The notes under the pieces are model-generated. The model worked only from the letters and a program-made list of their open reading frames with translations. It was not told the DNA's origin and did no database searches. Below, piece by piece: positions 33,486 through 42,031 of a stretch of DNA of 64,000 nt (position 1 is the first letter of the stretch; the number at the start of each line of letters is the position of its first letter). This DNA is from JADFUS01 sp964600025 (lineage in GTDB: Bacteria > Bacteroidota > Bacteroidia > Bacteroidales > Rikenellaceae). A program made the translations under genes and the position numbers. The stretch is taken from assembly GCA_964600025.1 (NCBI GenBank), contig CAZRHJ010000004.1:1-64000 (forward strand), in the 5' to 3' direction.

Positions 33486-35234
33486 TTATTTCAATTTTAT
33501 CGAAAGCTCTTTGAGTTGTTCTTCCGATATAGTTGATGGAGAATCAATCATTGTATCACGTCCAGAATTATTTTTTGGGAAGGCTATAAAATCACGAATT
33601 GATTCTTGACCGCCGAACAGTGAACACCATCTGTCAAGTCCGAAAGCGATACCGCCGTGAGGAGGTGCTCCGTATTTGAAAGCATTTAGCAAGAATCCAA
33701 ACTGGTGTTCAGCTTCTTCTTTTGAGAAACCAAGCAATTCAAACATTTTTTCTTGAACTTCACGGTCGTGGATACGAATCGAACCACCACCAACTTCTGT
33801 GCCGTTAAGTACAAAGTCATAAGCCTCAGCACGTACATTTGCTGCATCTCCGTTCAAGAACATTTGCATATCTTCTGTTTTTGGAGAGGTGAAAGGGTGG
33901 TGCATTGCGTAAAAACGTTGAGTCTCTTCGTCCCACTCAAACAATGGGAAGTCCACTACCCACAATGGAGCATAAACTGAATTATCTCTAAGTCCAAGTT
34001 GGTCGCCCATCTCCAAACGTAGAGAGTTCATTGCCGAAAGTGTTTTGTTTCTATCTCCTGCCAATATCAAAACTAAATCTCCTGATTTTGCAGAACATTT
34101 ATCTGCAATAGTTTTTAGTTTGTCTTCCGAGAAGAATTTATCTACACTTGATTTGTAAGTTCCGTCAGTGTTGCATTTTATATAAATCAAACCAGTAGCA
34201 CCAACTTGTGGACGTTTCACAAAATTAGTCAAAGCGTCAAGTTGTTTGCGAGTATATTCGCTACAACCCTCTGCAACTATTGCTCCGATATATTCAGCAT
34301 TATCAAATACTACAAAATCATTGCCTTTGCCTGTTTCTGTAATATCATTAAATCTCATACCAAAACGAATATCTGGTTTGTCGCTACCATAATATTTCAT
34401 AGCATCTGCCCAGCTCATACGTGGGAATGCGTCAGTCATTTCAATACCTTTTACGTTTTTGAATACATTTTTGATAAGTCCTTCAAAATTATTCAAAACA
34501 TCTTCTCTCTCAACAAAAGACATCTCGCAGTCCACTTGTGTAAATTCTGGCTGACGGTCTGCACGCAGGTCTTCGTCACGGAAACATCTCACAATTTGGA
34601 AATATTTGTCGTATCCAGCAACCATCAAAAGCTGTTTGAATGTTTGAGGAGATTGAGGAAGGGCATAAAATTCGCCTAAGTTCATACGTGATGGAACAAC
34701 AAAATCTCTTGCACCTTCTGGTGTAGATTTAATCAAATATGGAGTTTCAATTTCCATAAAACCAATATTGTCCAAGTATCTTCTAATCTCAAAAGCCATT
34801 TTGTGGCGAAGCATAAGATTGTTTTTCAAAGGCTGACGACGCAAGTCAAGGTAACGATATTGCATACGAATCTCATCGCCACCGTCGCTGTTTTCTTCGA
34901 TAGTGAATGGAGGAGTTACTGATTTATTCAATATTTTAATTTCCTCTACCAAAACTTCGATTTCGCCAGTAGGGATATTTTTGTTTTTTGAACTACGCTC
35001 ACGTACAATGCCAGTTGCTTGTACAACAAATTCACGACCCAAACTGTCTGCAATTTCTTTTACTTCTTTTGAGCAACTTTCATCAACAGTTAATTGAGTG
35101 ATGCCGTATCTGTCACGCAAATCAATAAAATTCATTGCACCCAAGTTACGAGATTTTTGAACCCAACCTGCCAAAGTTACTTTCTGAGAACAGTTTTCTA
35201 TACGCAAACTGCCACAATCTATTGTTCTATACAT
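33486..35234 (-). CDS. aspS: Aspartyl-tRNA synthetase
   Basis: Class IIb synthetase charging tRNA-Asp, 582 residues from Met at 35234 (MYRTIDCGSLR). An upstream in-frame ATG adds 19 unrelated residues that overlap the promoter region. OB-fold anticodon domain (about 1-105, VTLAGWVQKSRNLGAMNFIDLRD in blocks), class II motifs (RYLDLRRQP; FRDEDLRADRQPEFTQ; FGLDRW near the C-terminus), and the bacterial GAD insertion in the middle. The enzyme looks complete. Divergent from tadA. Whether it is discriminating or not cannot be told, but asnS is also present at 55908. Confidence 0.96.
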   Translation of the reverse strand: MYRTIDCGSLRIENCSQKVTLAGWVQKSRNLGAMNFIDLRDRYGITQLTVDESCSKEVKEIADSLGREFVVQATGIVRERSSKNKNIPTGEIEVLVEEIKILNKSVTPPFTIEENSDGGDEIRMQYRYLDLRRQPLKNNLMLRHKMAFEIRRYLDNIGFMEIETPYLIKSTPEGARDFVVPSRMNLGEFYALPQSPQTFKQLLMVAGYDKYFQIVRCFRDEDLRADRQPEFTQVDCEMSFVEREDVLNNFEGLIKNVFKNVKGIEMTDAFPRMSWADAMKYYGSDKPDIRFGMRFNDITETGKGNDFVVFDNAEYIGAIVAEGCSEYTRKQLDALTNFVKRPQVGATGLIYIKCNTDGTYKSSVDKFFSEDKLKTIADKCSAKSGDLVLILAGDRNKTLSAMNSLRLEMGDQLGLRDNSVYAPLWVVDFPLFEWDEETQRFYAMHHPFTSPKTEDMQMFLNGDAANVRAEAYDFVLNGTEVGGGSIRIHDREVQEKMFELLGFSKEEAEHQFGFLLNAFKYGAPPHGGIAFGLDRWCSLFGGQESIRDFIAFPKNNSGRDTMIDSPSTISEEQLKELSIKLK

Positions 35235-35311
35235 ATCTTTAAAATTATTTTTTGTATCTTTACACCATAATACTATGGTTTGAATGGTCAAAGATACTAA
35301 TTTTTTTATAA

Positions 35312-35740
35312 ATGGCAGATAAATTTATGAAACTTGCACTCATTGAGGCACAAAAAGCTTACGAAAAAGGAGAAATTCCCGTTGGAGCAGTAATTGTTGC
35401 AGGTGATGAGGTGCTTTCTCGTGCTTACAACCTTACCGAAACTCTTTGCGATCCAACAGCTCACGCCGAGATGCAATGTATTACAGCTGCTTGTAATGCT
35501 TTGGGTTCAAAATACTTAACACAGTGCAGCCTGTATGTTACGGTTGAGCCTTGCAGAATGTGTGCTTCGGCTTTGTATTGGGCACAAATAGGCAAAGTAG
35601 TATTTGGAGCTTCGGACAACAAACGAGGATTTAGTACAATTCCTCAGAGTCTTTTTCACCCAAAAACTATCGTAGAGGGTGGGGTAATGGAAGATGAAGC
35701 ACGTGAATTAATGCAAAGTTTCTTTAAACAACTTCGCTAA
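35312..35740 (+). CDS. tadA: tRNA-specific adenosine deaminase
   Basis: Converts A34 to inosine in the tRNA-Arg(ACG) anticodon. 142 residues. The zinc deaminase motif is HAE (His51, Glu53, in PTAHAEMQCI) with Cys81 and Cys84 in VEPCRMCASAL. EIPVGAVIV and the C-terminal FFKQLR match TadA. Its stop overlaps the dprA start by one base (TAATG), so the two are translationally coupled, the first pair of a four-gene operon tadA-dprA-tatD-ansA. Confidence 0.94.
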   Translation: MADKFMKLALIEAQKAYEKGEIPVGAVIVAGDEVLSRAYNLTETLCDPTAHAEMQCITAACNALGSKYLTQCSLYVTVEPCRMCASALYWAQIGKVVFGASDNKRGFSTIPQSLFHPKTIVEGGVMEDEARELMQSFFKQLR

Positions 35741-36828
35741 TGAAAATAGAAGATATAATTGTTTCGATGTCGGGGCTTAATCCCAAAGTCCTTAAACATT
35801 TGTCCGAGGAAATCTCATCTTCGGAGGATTTGTGGCAAATGGACAAGCCTGTTTTGCAAGAAATGGGTATAAGCAACAAAGTATTAGAAAAATTATTTTC
35901 TCAATCGCTACACGAAAAAGCAGTTTCTGAATGTGAGTTTTTGTACAAAAATAACGTTAGAGCTATTTCTGTTTTTGATAAGGACTATCCAAAACAATTA
36001 TTGGACTGTATTGATGCTCCATTTTTGATGTATGTCAAAGGAGATTTGGACTTAAACCTTTATTCAAACAAATTCTTATCGTTTATCGGAACTCGCAATT
36101 CTTCGCCCTATGGTGAGGGTTTTTGTGCTTCGCTTGTCGAGGAATTATCTCGCAAACAGCCCCAAAGTACGGTTGTTAGTGGGCTTGCCTATGGTATAGA
36201 TGTGGTAGCTCATACTTCTGCTCTCAAAAACGGACTTAAAACTATTGCCGTACTTGCAAATGGTTTGGAGACAGTTCAGCCAACGGCACATTTCTCGGTA
36301 GCACAAGACATATTATCTCAGGGAGGGGCAATAATTTCTGAATATAGCTCGTATTCTCCAATTTTTAAGCATTATTTTGCTGCCCGAAACCGAATTGTGG
36401 CAGGATTATCCAAAGCAACTATTGTTATAGAAACTCCTATGAAAGGTGGTTCAATGATAACAGCGTCCTATGCTTTTGACTATAATAGAGATGTGTTTAG
36501 TATTCCACACCGCCTTAGCGATGTAAATGGGGAGGGTTGCAACAATCTTATTAAATCCTCAAAAGCACAATTAATCACAGGCGTAGAAGATATAGAATAT
36601 TATTTGGGTTGGGACAAACAGCCAACACTCTTTGATGACTATGTTCCAGAACTTTTTGGTAACGAAAAATTGGTTTATGAGTGCTTTGACTCAAAAGGAG
36701 AACTTACCAGCGACGAGATAGTTCAGCGTTTAGGTATCAGTGCAGGAGATTTTTTTCAGGCAGCCACAATGCTACAATTATCTGGACTTATAAAATCAGT
36801 TAGAGGAAATCTTTATATAAAAGCGTAA
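35740..36828 (+). CDS. dprA: DNA-processing protein DprA
   Basis: Loads RecA on incoming single-stranded DNA during natural transformation. 362 residues: N-terminal HhH/SAM-like region (about 1-70), a Rossmann-like core with GTRNSSPYGEGF, VVSGLAYGIDVVAH, FAARNRIVAGLSKATIVIE-type blocks (ARNRIVAG, GGSMITA) and IPHRLSDVNGEGCN, and a C-terminal winged-helix domain (about 300-362). Complete. It is one base ahead of the tatD gene. No other competence gene is present in the window. Confidence 0.95.
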   Translation: MKIEDIIVSMSGLNPKVLKHLSEEISSSEDLWQMDKPVLQEMGISNKVLEKLFSQSLHEKAVSECEFLYKNNVRAISVFDKDYPKQLLDCIDAPFLMYVKGDLDLNLYSNKFLSFIGTRNSSPYGEGFCASLVEELSRKQPQSTVVSGLAYGIDVVAHTSALKNGLKTIAVLANGLETVQPTAHFSVAQDILSQGGAIISEYSSYSPIFKHYFAARNRIVAGLSKATIVIETPMKGGSMITASYAFDYNRDVFSIPHRLSDVNGEGCNNLIKSSKAQLITGVEDIEYYLGWDKQPTLFDDYVPELFGNEKLVYECFDSKGELTSDEIVQRLGISAGDFFQAATMLQLSGLIKSVRGNLYIKA

Positions 36829-36829
36829 T

Positions 36830-37600
36830 ATGATAGATACACATACACATATATTTTGTGAGGAATTTGATTTAGACAGAGAATTAGTCCTTCGCAGAGC
36901 AGAGGAGGCAGGAGTTCAAAAAATGATTCTACCTGCAATCGACTCCCAAACTCACGATAGACTGTTTGAGATGTGTCAGTCAAACAATAACTGTTATGCT
37001 GCCATTGGACTGCACCCAACGAGTGTGAATGATAGCTATATGCAAGAATTAGATATAGTACAACAATATTTACATAAATATCGTTCAAATATTGTGGCTA
37101 TTGGTGAAGTTGGAATAGATTTGTATTGGAGCAGTGAGTTCGAAAAATTGCAACGAGATGTTTTTGCTTACCAAATAGAATTAGCCATCAAAAACTCTCT
37201 CCCGCTAATTATTCATACTCGAAATGCTTATGATGTTACTTTTGATATTTTGACGGCATACAAATCCCAAGGTATAAGAGGCGTATTTCATAGTTTTGAC
37301 CAAGATATTGATATTTACAAAAAAATGTCTAATTTTGGGGACTTTTATTTTGGTGTTGGAGGGGTCGTTACATTCAAAAAATCGACAATATCAAAATCTA
37401 TTGCAGATATTCCAACGGAAAAATTGCTTGTAGAAACCGATGCTCCGTATTTGTCGCCAGTCCCTTTTCGTGGTAAACGCAACGAGCCAAGCTATTTGGC
37501 ACATACAATAGCAAAAATTGCTGAAATAAAAGATTTAAGCGTTGAAAGTGTTGCAGATGCAACCCACCAAAACGCACTTAATTTGTTTAATATAATATAG
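36830..37600 (+). CDS. tatD: TatD family metal-dependent hydrolase
   Basis: TIM-barrel metal-dependent DNase/exonuclease family, 256 residues. Metal ligands: DTHTHIF at the N-terminus (His5, His7), GEVGID, HTRNAY, HSFDQD and ETDAPYLSP near the C-terminus. All are in place. Third gene in the tadA-dprA-tatD-ansA run; gaps of 1 and 7 nt imply a single transcript. Confidence 0.93.
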   Translation: MIDTHTHIFCEEFDLDRELVLRRAEEAGVQKMILPAIDSQTHDRLFEMCQSNNNCYAAIGLHPTSVNDSYMQELDIVQQYLHKYRSNIVAIGEVGIDLYWSSEFEKLQRDVFAYQIELAIKNSLPLIIHTRNAYDVTFDILTAYKSQGIRGVFHSFDQDIDIYKKMSNFGDFYFGVGGVVTFKKSTISKSIADIPTEKLLVETDAPYLSPVPFRGKRNEPSYLAHTIAKIAEIKDLSVESVADATHQNALNLFNII

Positions 37601-37607
37601 TAATATA

Positions 37608-38642
37608 ATGGAAAGTAAAGTTTTGATTATCTATACTGGTGGAACAATCGGTATGAAAACTAACGAAGAAACTGGTGCATTAGCTCCATTTAATTTCGAG
37701 CATATATTGGAAGAGTTGCCAGAACTTAAAAAGATTAAAACCAAAATTAGTACAATTACTTTTGACCCTCTTTTGGATTCATCTGATATTTGTCCTCAAA
37801 ATTGGGTAGAGATGGCGTGTATTATCAAGCACGAATATGCAAAATATGATGGCTTTGTAATTCTGCACGGAACAGATACTATGGCATATAGTGCATCTGC
37901 TTTGAGCTATATGCTCAAAGGGCTTACAAAACCAATAGTCTTCACTGGAAGTCAAATTCCAATCGGAGTTTTGAGAACAGACGGTAAAGAAAATCTTATT
38001 ACTTCTGTCGAAATTGCAGCTTCAAAAGATGAAAATGGCAACGCAATAGTCCCTGAGGTATGTGTGTATTTCCAAAATAAATTGTTGAGGGGAAATCGTA
38101 CTCGTAAATACAGTGCAGATTATTTGGCAGCATTCCGTTCCGAAAACTATCCCCCACTTGCAGAAGTAGGAATTGATATTCATTACAATTATCCATATAT
38201 TCGCAAAGCTGATTATTCTGCTGAATTTGATATTGATACAAATTATTCAACTGCAATAACAGTCGTATCACTGTTTCCGGGCTTAAACCAAAAAACACTT
38301 TCTGCAATGTTGAACGTAGAAGGACTTAAAGGTGTGATTTTGCGAAGTTTTGGTTCGGGAAATGCTCCTACCAAAGATTGGTTCTACGAAGAACTACAAA
38401 AATGTTTGGATAGAGGAGTGAAAATTATGAATGTAACGCAGTGTAATAGTGGTACAGTTCATATGAATATTTATGATGCTGGTAAAAAACTTTCGGATAT
38501 GGGCGTTCTTAGTGGAAAAGATATTACGTCGGAAGGAGCAATAACAAAAATGATAGCATTGTTGGGTAGAACACTCGAAAATGATAAGTTGGACGCTATG
38601 CTCCAAAGCTCTATTGCGGGAGAAATAACGCCCTCAAAATAA
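37608..38642 (+). CDS. ansA: Type I L-asparaginase
   Basis: Hydrolyses L-asparagine to aspartate and ammonia. 344 residues with no signal peptide, so the cytoplasmic type. The two active-site signatures are IIYTGGTIGM (nucleophile Thr near 10-13) and LHGTDTMAYSASAL (Thr-Asp pair). GSGNAPTK and TQCNSGTV mark the C-terminal domain. Last gene of the tadA operon. The following 283 bases contain no gene. Confidence 0.94.
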   Translation: MESKVLIIYTGGTIGMKTNEETGALAPFNFEHILEELPELKKIKTKISTITFDPLLDSSDICPQNWVEMACIIKHEYAKYDGFVILHGTDTMAYSASALSYMLKGLTKPIVFTGSQIPIGVLRTDGKENLITSVEIAASKDENGNAIVPEVCVYFQNKLLRGNRTRKYSADYLAAFRSENYPPLAEVGIDIHYNYPYIRKADYSAEFDIDTNYSTAITVVSLFPGLNQKTLSAMLNVEGLKGVILRSFGSGNAPTKDWFYEELQKCLDRGVKIMNVTQCNSGTVHMNIYDAGKKLSDMGVLSGKDITSEGAITKMIALLGRTLENDKLDAMLQSSIAGEITPSK

Positions 38643-38925
38643 AATATTTTTTAATTAATTTAAAAAAACTTTTTGTTTTAAAGAAAAAAACACTATTTTT
38701 GAAAGTCAAGAGAGGGGTGTATTTCATTGAATATACGTGTAAATACTTATAAATCAATGCCTTTGGCTAACAAAATGTATTTTTTGATTGACGATTTGCG
38801 ATGTGCAAACAGCTAAAAATCGTCTATAAATGGCTTTTGTTATAGAATAATACAAAAAAATAAAAAATAAACAACAAATAATTAATTAATCAAAAGAAGT
38901 ACTAATTTCAAAACAAGTTTTTATT
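38643..38925 (+). other. Leader/promoter region of exbB operon
   Basis: AT-rich non-coding space. An inverted repeat GACGATTT (38790-38797) and AAATCGTC (38817-38824) could form a stem-loop. No consensus TAnnTTTG at standard spacing is evident, so the promoter is not resolved. The last 60 bases are a long A/T-rich leader. Confidence 0.45.
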
Positions 38926-39693
38926 ATGAAAAAGCTTTTTGCAATTTTGGCAGTTGTTATGGTGATGGCTTTCACAACTGTTTCAGTTTACGCACAAGAC
39001 GTAGAACAAACTACTACTGAGCAAACAGTATCTCCTGAAAACGCTGAGGGCGTTGAAGGTGAACCAATGCACGCAGTATTGAAAAAACAATTTATCGCTG
39101 GTGGTGTTGAGTGGATGTCTCCACTATTGGTATGTTTAGTTTTAGGTTTAGCAATCGTTATTGAGCGTGTTATTTATCTTAACCTTGCTACAGTTAACAC
39201 TAAAAAACTTTTAGTTGCTGTTGAAGAGGCACTTAACAACGGTGGCGTTGAAGCTGCTAAAGAAGTATGCCGTGGCACTCGTGGTCCAGTAGCATCAATT
39301 TTCTACCAAGGTCTTAGCCGTTATGACGAAGGTATCGATGTAGTAGAAAAATCAGTTGTATCTTACGGTTCAGTTCAAATGGGTCAATTAGAGAGTGGTC
39401 TTTCTTGGATCTCATTGTTTATCGCTTTGGCTCCTATGTTGGGTTTCATGGGTACTGTAGTAGGTATGATTGGTGCATTTGACGATATCCAAGCTGCTGG
39501 TGATATTTCTCCAACTGTTGTAGCTGGTGGTATTAAAGTTGCTCTTTTGACTACTGTAGGTGGTCTTATCGTAGCTGTTATTCTTCAGTTGTTCTACAAC
39601 TACCTTATCTCTAAAGTAGATGGTCTTGTATTGACTATGGAGGATTCTTCTATCTCTCTAATGGATATCATTACTAAATACAACAAGAAGTAA
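38926..39693 (+). CDS. exbB: MotA/TolQ/ExbB proton channel family protein
   Basis: Proton-channel subunit energising TonB-dependent outer-membrane transport. 255 residues. A cleavable-looking N-terminal signal (about 1-23, ending VYAQ) precedes the ExbB core, with TM helices near 62-85, 158-185 and 200-225, and the conserved APMLGFMGTVVGMI segment followed by GGIKVALLTTVGG. Followed by a small membrane protein and two ExbD proteins. No TonB gene directly follows. Confidence 0.92.
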   Translation: MKKLFAILAVVMVMAFTTVSVYAQDVEQTTTEQTVSPENAEGVEGEPMHAVLKKQFIAGGVEWMSPLLVCLVLGLAIVIERVIYLNLATVNTKKLLVAVEEALNNGGVEAAKEVCRGTRGPVASIFYQGLSRYDEGIDVVEKSVVSYGSVQMGQLESGLSWISLFIALAPMLGFMGTVVGMIGAFDDIQAAGDISPTVVAGGIKVALLTTVGGLIVAVILQLFYNYLISKVDGLVLTMEDSSISLMDIITKYNKK

Positions 39694-39762
39694 TTATCCT
39701 TTTTAGTTAACGAATAGAGAAATCTATTTATAGTGTTTAATAAAATTTAATAAAAGGATAAT

Positions 39763-40161
39763 ATGAAATATATTTCATTTGTTAGATACGCTCTAATTGC
39801 ACTATCAATTATAATAGTTGCTTTGGGTTTGACATCAGGCGATGCAGATACAATGCTTCGTTGGACAGAGTTCCTTATTGTTGCTACTGTAGCAAGTTTG
39901 GTAATCTTGTCTATCTATGCTATGATGCAAGATCCTAAGTCTGCTGGACGTTCTTTGATGGGTTTACTTGCAGTTCTTGTAGTAGTTGGTATTTCATTTG
40001 CAATGTCAGATACTACACCAATCGTTACTCCTGCTGCTGTTTATGACAACCCAGCTGAGTTGATTGCTACTGATACAGGTATTTTCTCAACTTACATTGT
40101 GTTTGGTGGAGCTGTTTTGGCGATTGCTGGTACAGAGCTATATAACCTAATTAAAAAATAG
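39763..40161 (+). CDS. Small membrane protein between exbB and exbD
   Basis: 132 residues with four hydrophobic segments (about 7-24, 33-52, 65-80, 110-126). Not assigned to a named family. A small gene of this kind in this position is common in Bacteroidota exb clusters, which suggests a role with the ExbB-ExbD motor, but nothing in its sequence shows a function. Spacing is 69 nt after exbB and 27 nt before exbD. Confidence 0.82.
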   Translation: MKYISFVRYALIALSIIIVALGLTSGDADTMLRWTEFLIVATVASLVILSIYAMMQDPKSAGRSLMGLLAVLVVVGISFAMSDTTPIVTPAAVYDNPAELIATDTGIFSTYIVFGGAVLAIAGTELYNLIKK

Positions 40162-40188
40162 TAATCTGATAATTTAAAAAATAAAACA

Positions 40189-40764
40189 ATGGCAAAAAGA
40201 GCAAGTCAAGAAATCAATGCTGGTTCTATGGCGGATATCGCGTTCTTGCTATTGATTTTCTTCCTGGTAGCTACTACTATGAATGTCGATTCAGGTATTA
40301 TGCGTTCTTTGCCTCCGATGGCAGATGAGTCGGTTAAACAAGATAACCTTAAAGTTAACAAGCGTAACTTGATGTATATCTCAGTTAACCAGTTCGACCA
40401 ACTGCTTTTGAACTTAAAGGAGCAAATAACATTGGACAGAATTGTCGGAGAAGCTAAAAATTTCTTTATGAACCCAAACAACTCATCTGAGTTGCCAGAA
40501 ATGGAAGAGGTTGATATTGAACTAATAGGAAAAGTCAAAGTAAGTAAGGGTCTTATCTCGTTACAGAATGAGCGTCAAACTTCGTATCAAATGTATGTAA
40601 AAGTTCAGAACGAACTTACTCGTGCATTTAACGAGTTACGTGAAGATGCTTCATATAAGTATTTTTCAAAAAGTTTTGAACAGCTTTCTGAAGAAGAAAA
40701 AGAGGCAATACGTAAAGCAATTCCGATGCGTATTTCTGAGGCAGAGCCTAAAGGAGTTAAATAA
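40189..40764 (+). CDS. exbD: ExbD/TolR family biopolymer transport protein (first copy)
   Basis: 191 residues: a short basic cytoplasmic N-terminus, one TM helix (about 13-33, MADIAFLLLIFFLVATTM) with the conserved membrane Asp of ExbD at its start, and a periplasmic domain that contains an extended Glu-rich insert (about 90-130). It works with ExbB to convert proton flow into motion of TonB. A second ExbD follows after 21 nt. Confidence 0.92.
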   Translation: MAKRASQEINAGSMADIAFLLLIFFLVATTMNVDSGIMRSLPPMADESVKQDNLKVNKRNLMYISVNQFDQLLLNLKEQITLDRIVGEAKNFFMNPNNSSELPEMEEVDIELIGKVKVSKGLISLQNERQTSYQMYVKVQNELTRAFNELREDASYKYFSKSFEQLSEEEKEAIRKAIPMRISEAEPKGVK

Positions 40765-40785
40765 TAATTTAAAAAGTACAAAGTT

Positions 40786-41271
40786 ATGGCAGTAATGAAA
40801 AAGAAGGGCAAAAAATCAGCCCCAGCTATTCAGACATCGTCACTTCCTGACATTATCTTTATGATACTTTTCTTCTTTATGGTTTCTACATCAATGCGTG
40901 AAGTGGAACTTTTGGTAAAAACAAAGTTGCCTTCTGCATCAGAAGTATCTAAATTGGAGAAAAAATCGTTAGTAAGTTACATCTACATTGGTGTTCCTAC
41001 AAACGTAAGAGCATTCGGTGATAGTCCTCGTATCCAACTTAACAGTGATTTCAAAACTGAAAAAGAGATTTTGGACTACGTTGCATCTGAAAAAGATAAA
41101 ATGTCTGAGGCTGATCGTCCACAAATGACAATCAGTTTGAAGATTGACGAAAGAGTTCGTATGGGTATCGTTAATGACGTTAAAACTGAGCTACGTCGTG
41201 CAAACGCACTTAAAGTAAGCTACGTTGCGTCTAAGGAAATTAGAAAAAGCACTAACCAAGGTGGTTTCTAA
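40786..41271 (+). CDS. ExbD/TolR family biopolymer transport protein (second copy)
   Basis: 161 residues with the same layout as the preceding ExbD: Lys-rich N-terminus (KKKGKKSAP), SLPDIIFMILFFFMVST membrane helix with the conserved Asp (near 21), and a periplasmic domain. The two paralogues differ clearly, so a heteromeric ExbD assembly is plausible. Last gene of the operon. An 18-bp perfect terminator follows 14 nt after its stop. Confidence 0.92.
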   Translation: MAVMKKKGKKSAPAIQTSSLPDIIFMILFFFMVSTSMREVELLVKTKLPSASEVSKLEKKSLVSYIYIGVPTNVRAFGDSPRIQLNSDFKTEKEILDYVASEKDKMSEADRPQMTISLKIDERVRMGIVNDVKTELRRANALKVSYVASKEIRKSTNQGGF

Positions 41272-41285
41272 GCCCAACGCATATT

Positions 41286-41325
41286 AAAAGAAAGGGAGAT
41301 TACATTAGTAATCTCCCTTTCTTTT
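41286..41325 (+). terminator. Terminator of the exb operon
   Basis: Perfect 18-bp stem 41286-41303/41308-41325, loop ATTA, core AGGGAGATTAC/GTAATCTCCCT, with a T-run. Confidence 0.93.
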
Positions 41326-41340
41326 GTCTTGTTTTTAGTT

Positions 41341-41478
41341 GTAATTTCAGAAATATTAAGCTCCTAATAATTTCGTATTTCTTAGGCGATTTTGCATATA
41401 TAACGTTACCTACTTGTGTATGTAAGTTATGAGCATCAGTAAAAGACAAGATTTGCGAGTTTCGTTTTTAGAGGTCAG
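41341..41478. repeat. Dispersed repeat, diverged copy
   Basis: Retains TTTCAGAAAT, AAGCTCCTAATAA, TTCTTAGGCGATTTTGCATATATAAC split as TTCTTAGGCGATTTTGC and TATAACGTTACC, GTAAGTTATGAGCATCAGT, GACAAGATTTGCGAGTTTCG and the right end TTTTTAGAGGTCAG. Left end decayed. Lies between two terminators. Confidence 0.78.
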
Positions 41479-41485
41479 AATTAAA

Positions 41486-41513
41486 AAAGGAATGGGTAAA
41501 ATCCCATTCCTTT
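41486..41513 (-). terminator. Terminator of the ProX-like gene
   Basis: AAAGGAATGGG pairs with CCCATTCCTTT (11 bp), loop TAAAAT; on the minus strand it is followed by T-rich DNA. Confidence 0.85.
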
Positions 41514-41519
41514 ATATCG

Positions 41520-42020
41520 CTAATATAAATCCAAAAACTCATATTCTCCTCCCCAATGCTCCAAAAACCTATGAAAATCTGCATTGCTAATAGTCAAACT
41601 TGCAGTATTATCATTTGGGTGAAAACTTAGTAAGTCTGCTTTTTTTAGATTTATATCCAAAAAAAGTTTCACTGCCTTATCACTATCGTTTATCAGTCCA
41701 AAAGGAGATACGCTTCCTGGTTTTAGTCCTAAATATTTATCCATTCTTGCCTCAGAGGCAAAACTCAATTTGCCTTGTTTGAGCATTTTCTCTATTTGAG
41801 AAATTGCCATTTCGTGATGACACTCAAATACAACCAAATAGTGCTTATTTCCCTTGTGATTGCGAAAGAAAAGATTTTTACAATGAACTGCCTTTATGTT
41901 TTTCCAATACTCCAACGCTTTTTCGATTGTTGGCAAAGGTGGGTGTTCGTACATAGTGTAGGAAATATCCCATTCTTTGAGCCTTGCCAAAACCTTTGCT
42001 CTACGCTCCAAATTCTCCAT
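41520..42020 (-). CDS. ProXp-ala-like / YbaK-domain aminoacyl-tRNA deacylase
   Basis: Free-standing editing domain that removes wrongly attached alanine from tRNA-Pro in characterised relatives. 166 residues. Typical blocks: EHPPLPTIEKAL, CKNLFFRNHKGN with the conserved Lys, and GLKPGSVSPFGLIND, followed by SFHPNDNTASLTI. The last three are hallmarks of the ProX/PrdX subgroup. It lies 11 nt downstream of the M24 peptidase gene on the same strand. Confidence 0.88.
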   Translation of the reverse strand: MENLERRAKVLARLKEWDISYTMYEHPPLPTIEKALEYWKNIKAVHCKNLFFRNHKGNKHYLVVFECHHEMAISQIEKMLKQGKLSFASEARMDKYLGLKPGSVSPFGLINDSDKAVKLFLDINLKKADLLSFHPNDNTASLTISNADFHRFLEHWGGEYEFLDLY

Positions 42021-42031
42021 TATCCCCTAAA

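Noticed and set aside
33486..35291. aspS from the most upstream ATG
   Set aside because: The added 19 residues are not synthetase-like and cover the probable promoter; Met at 35234 fits.
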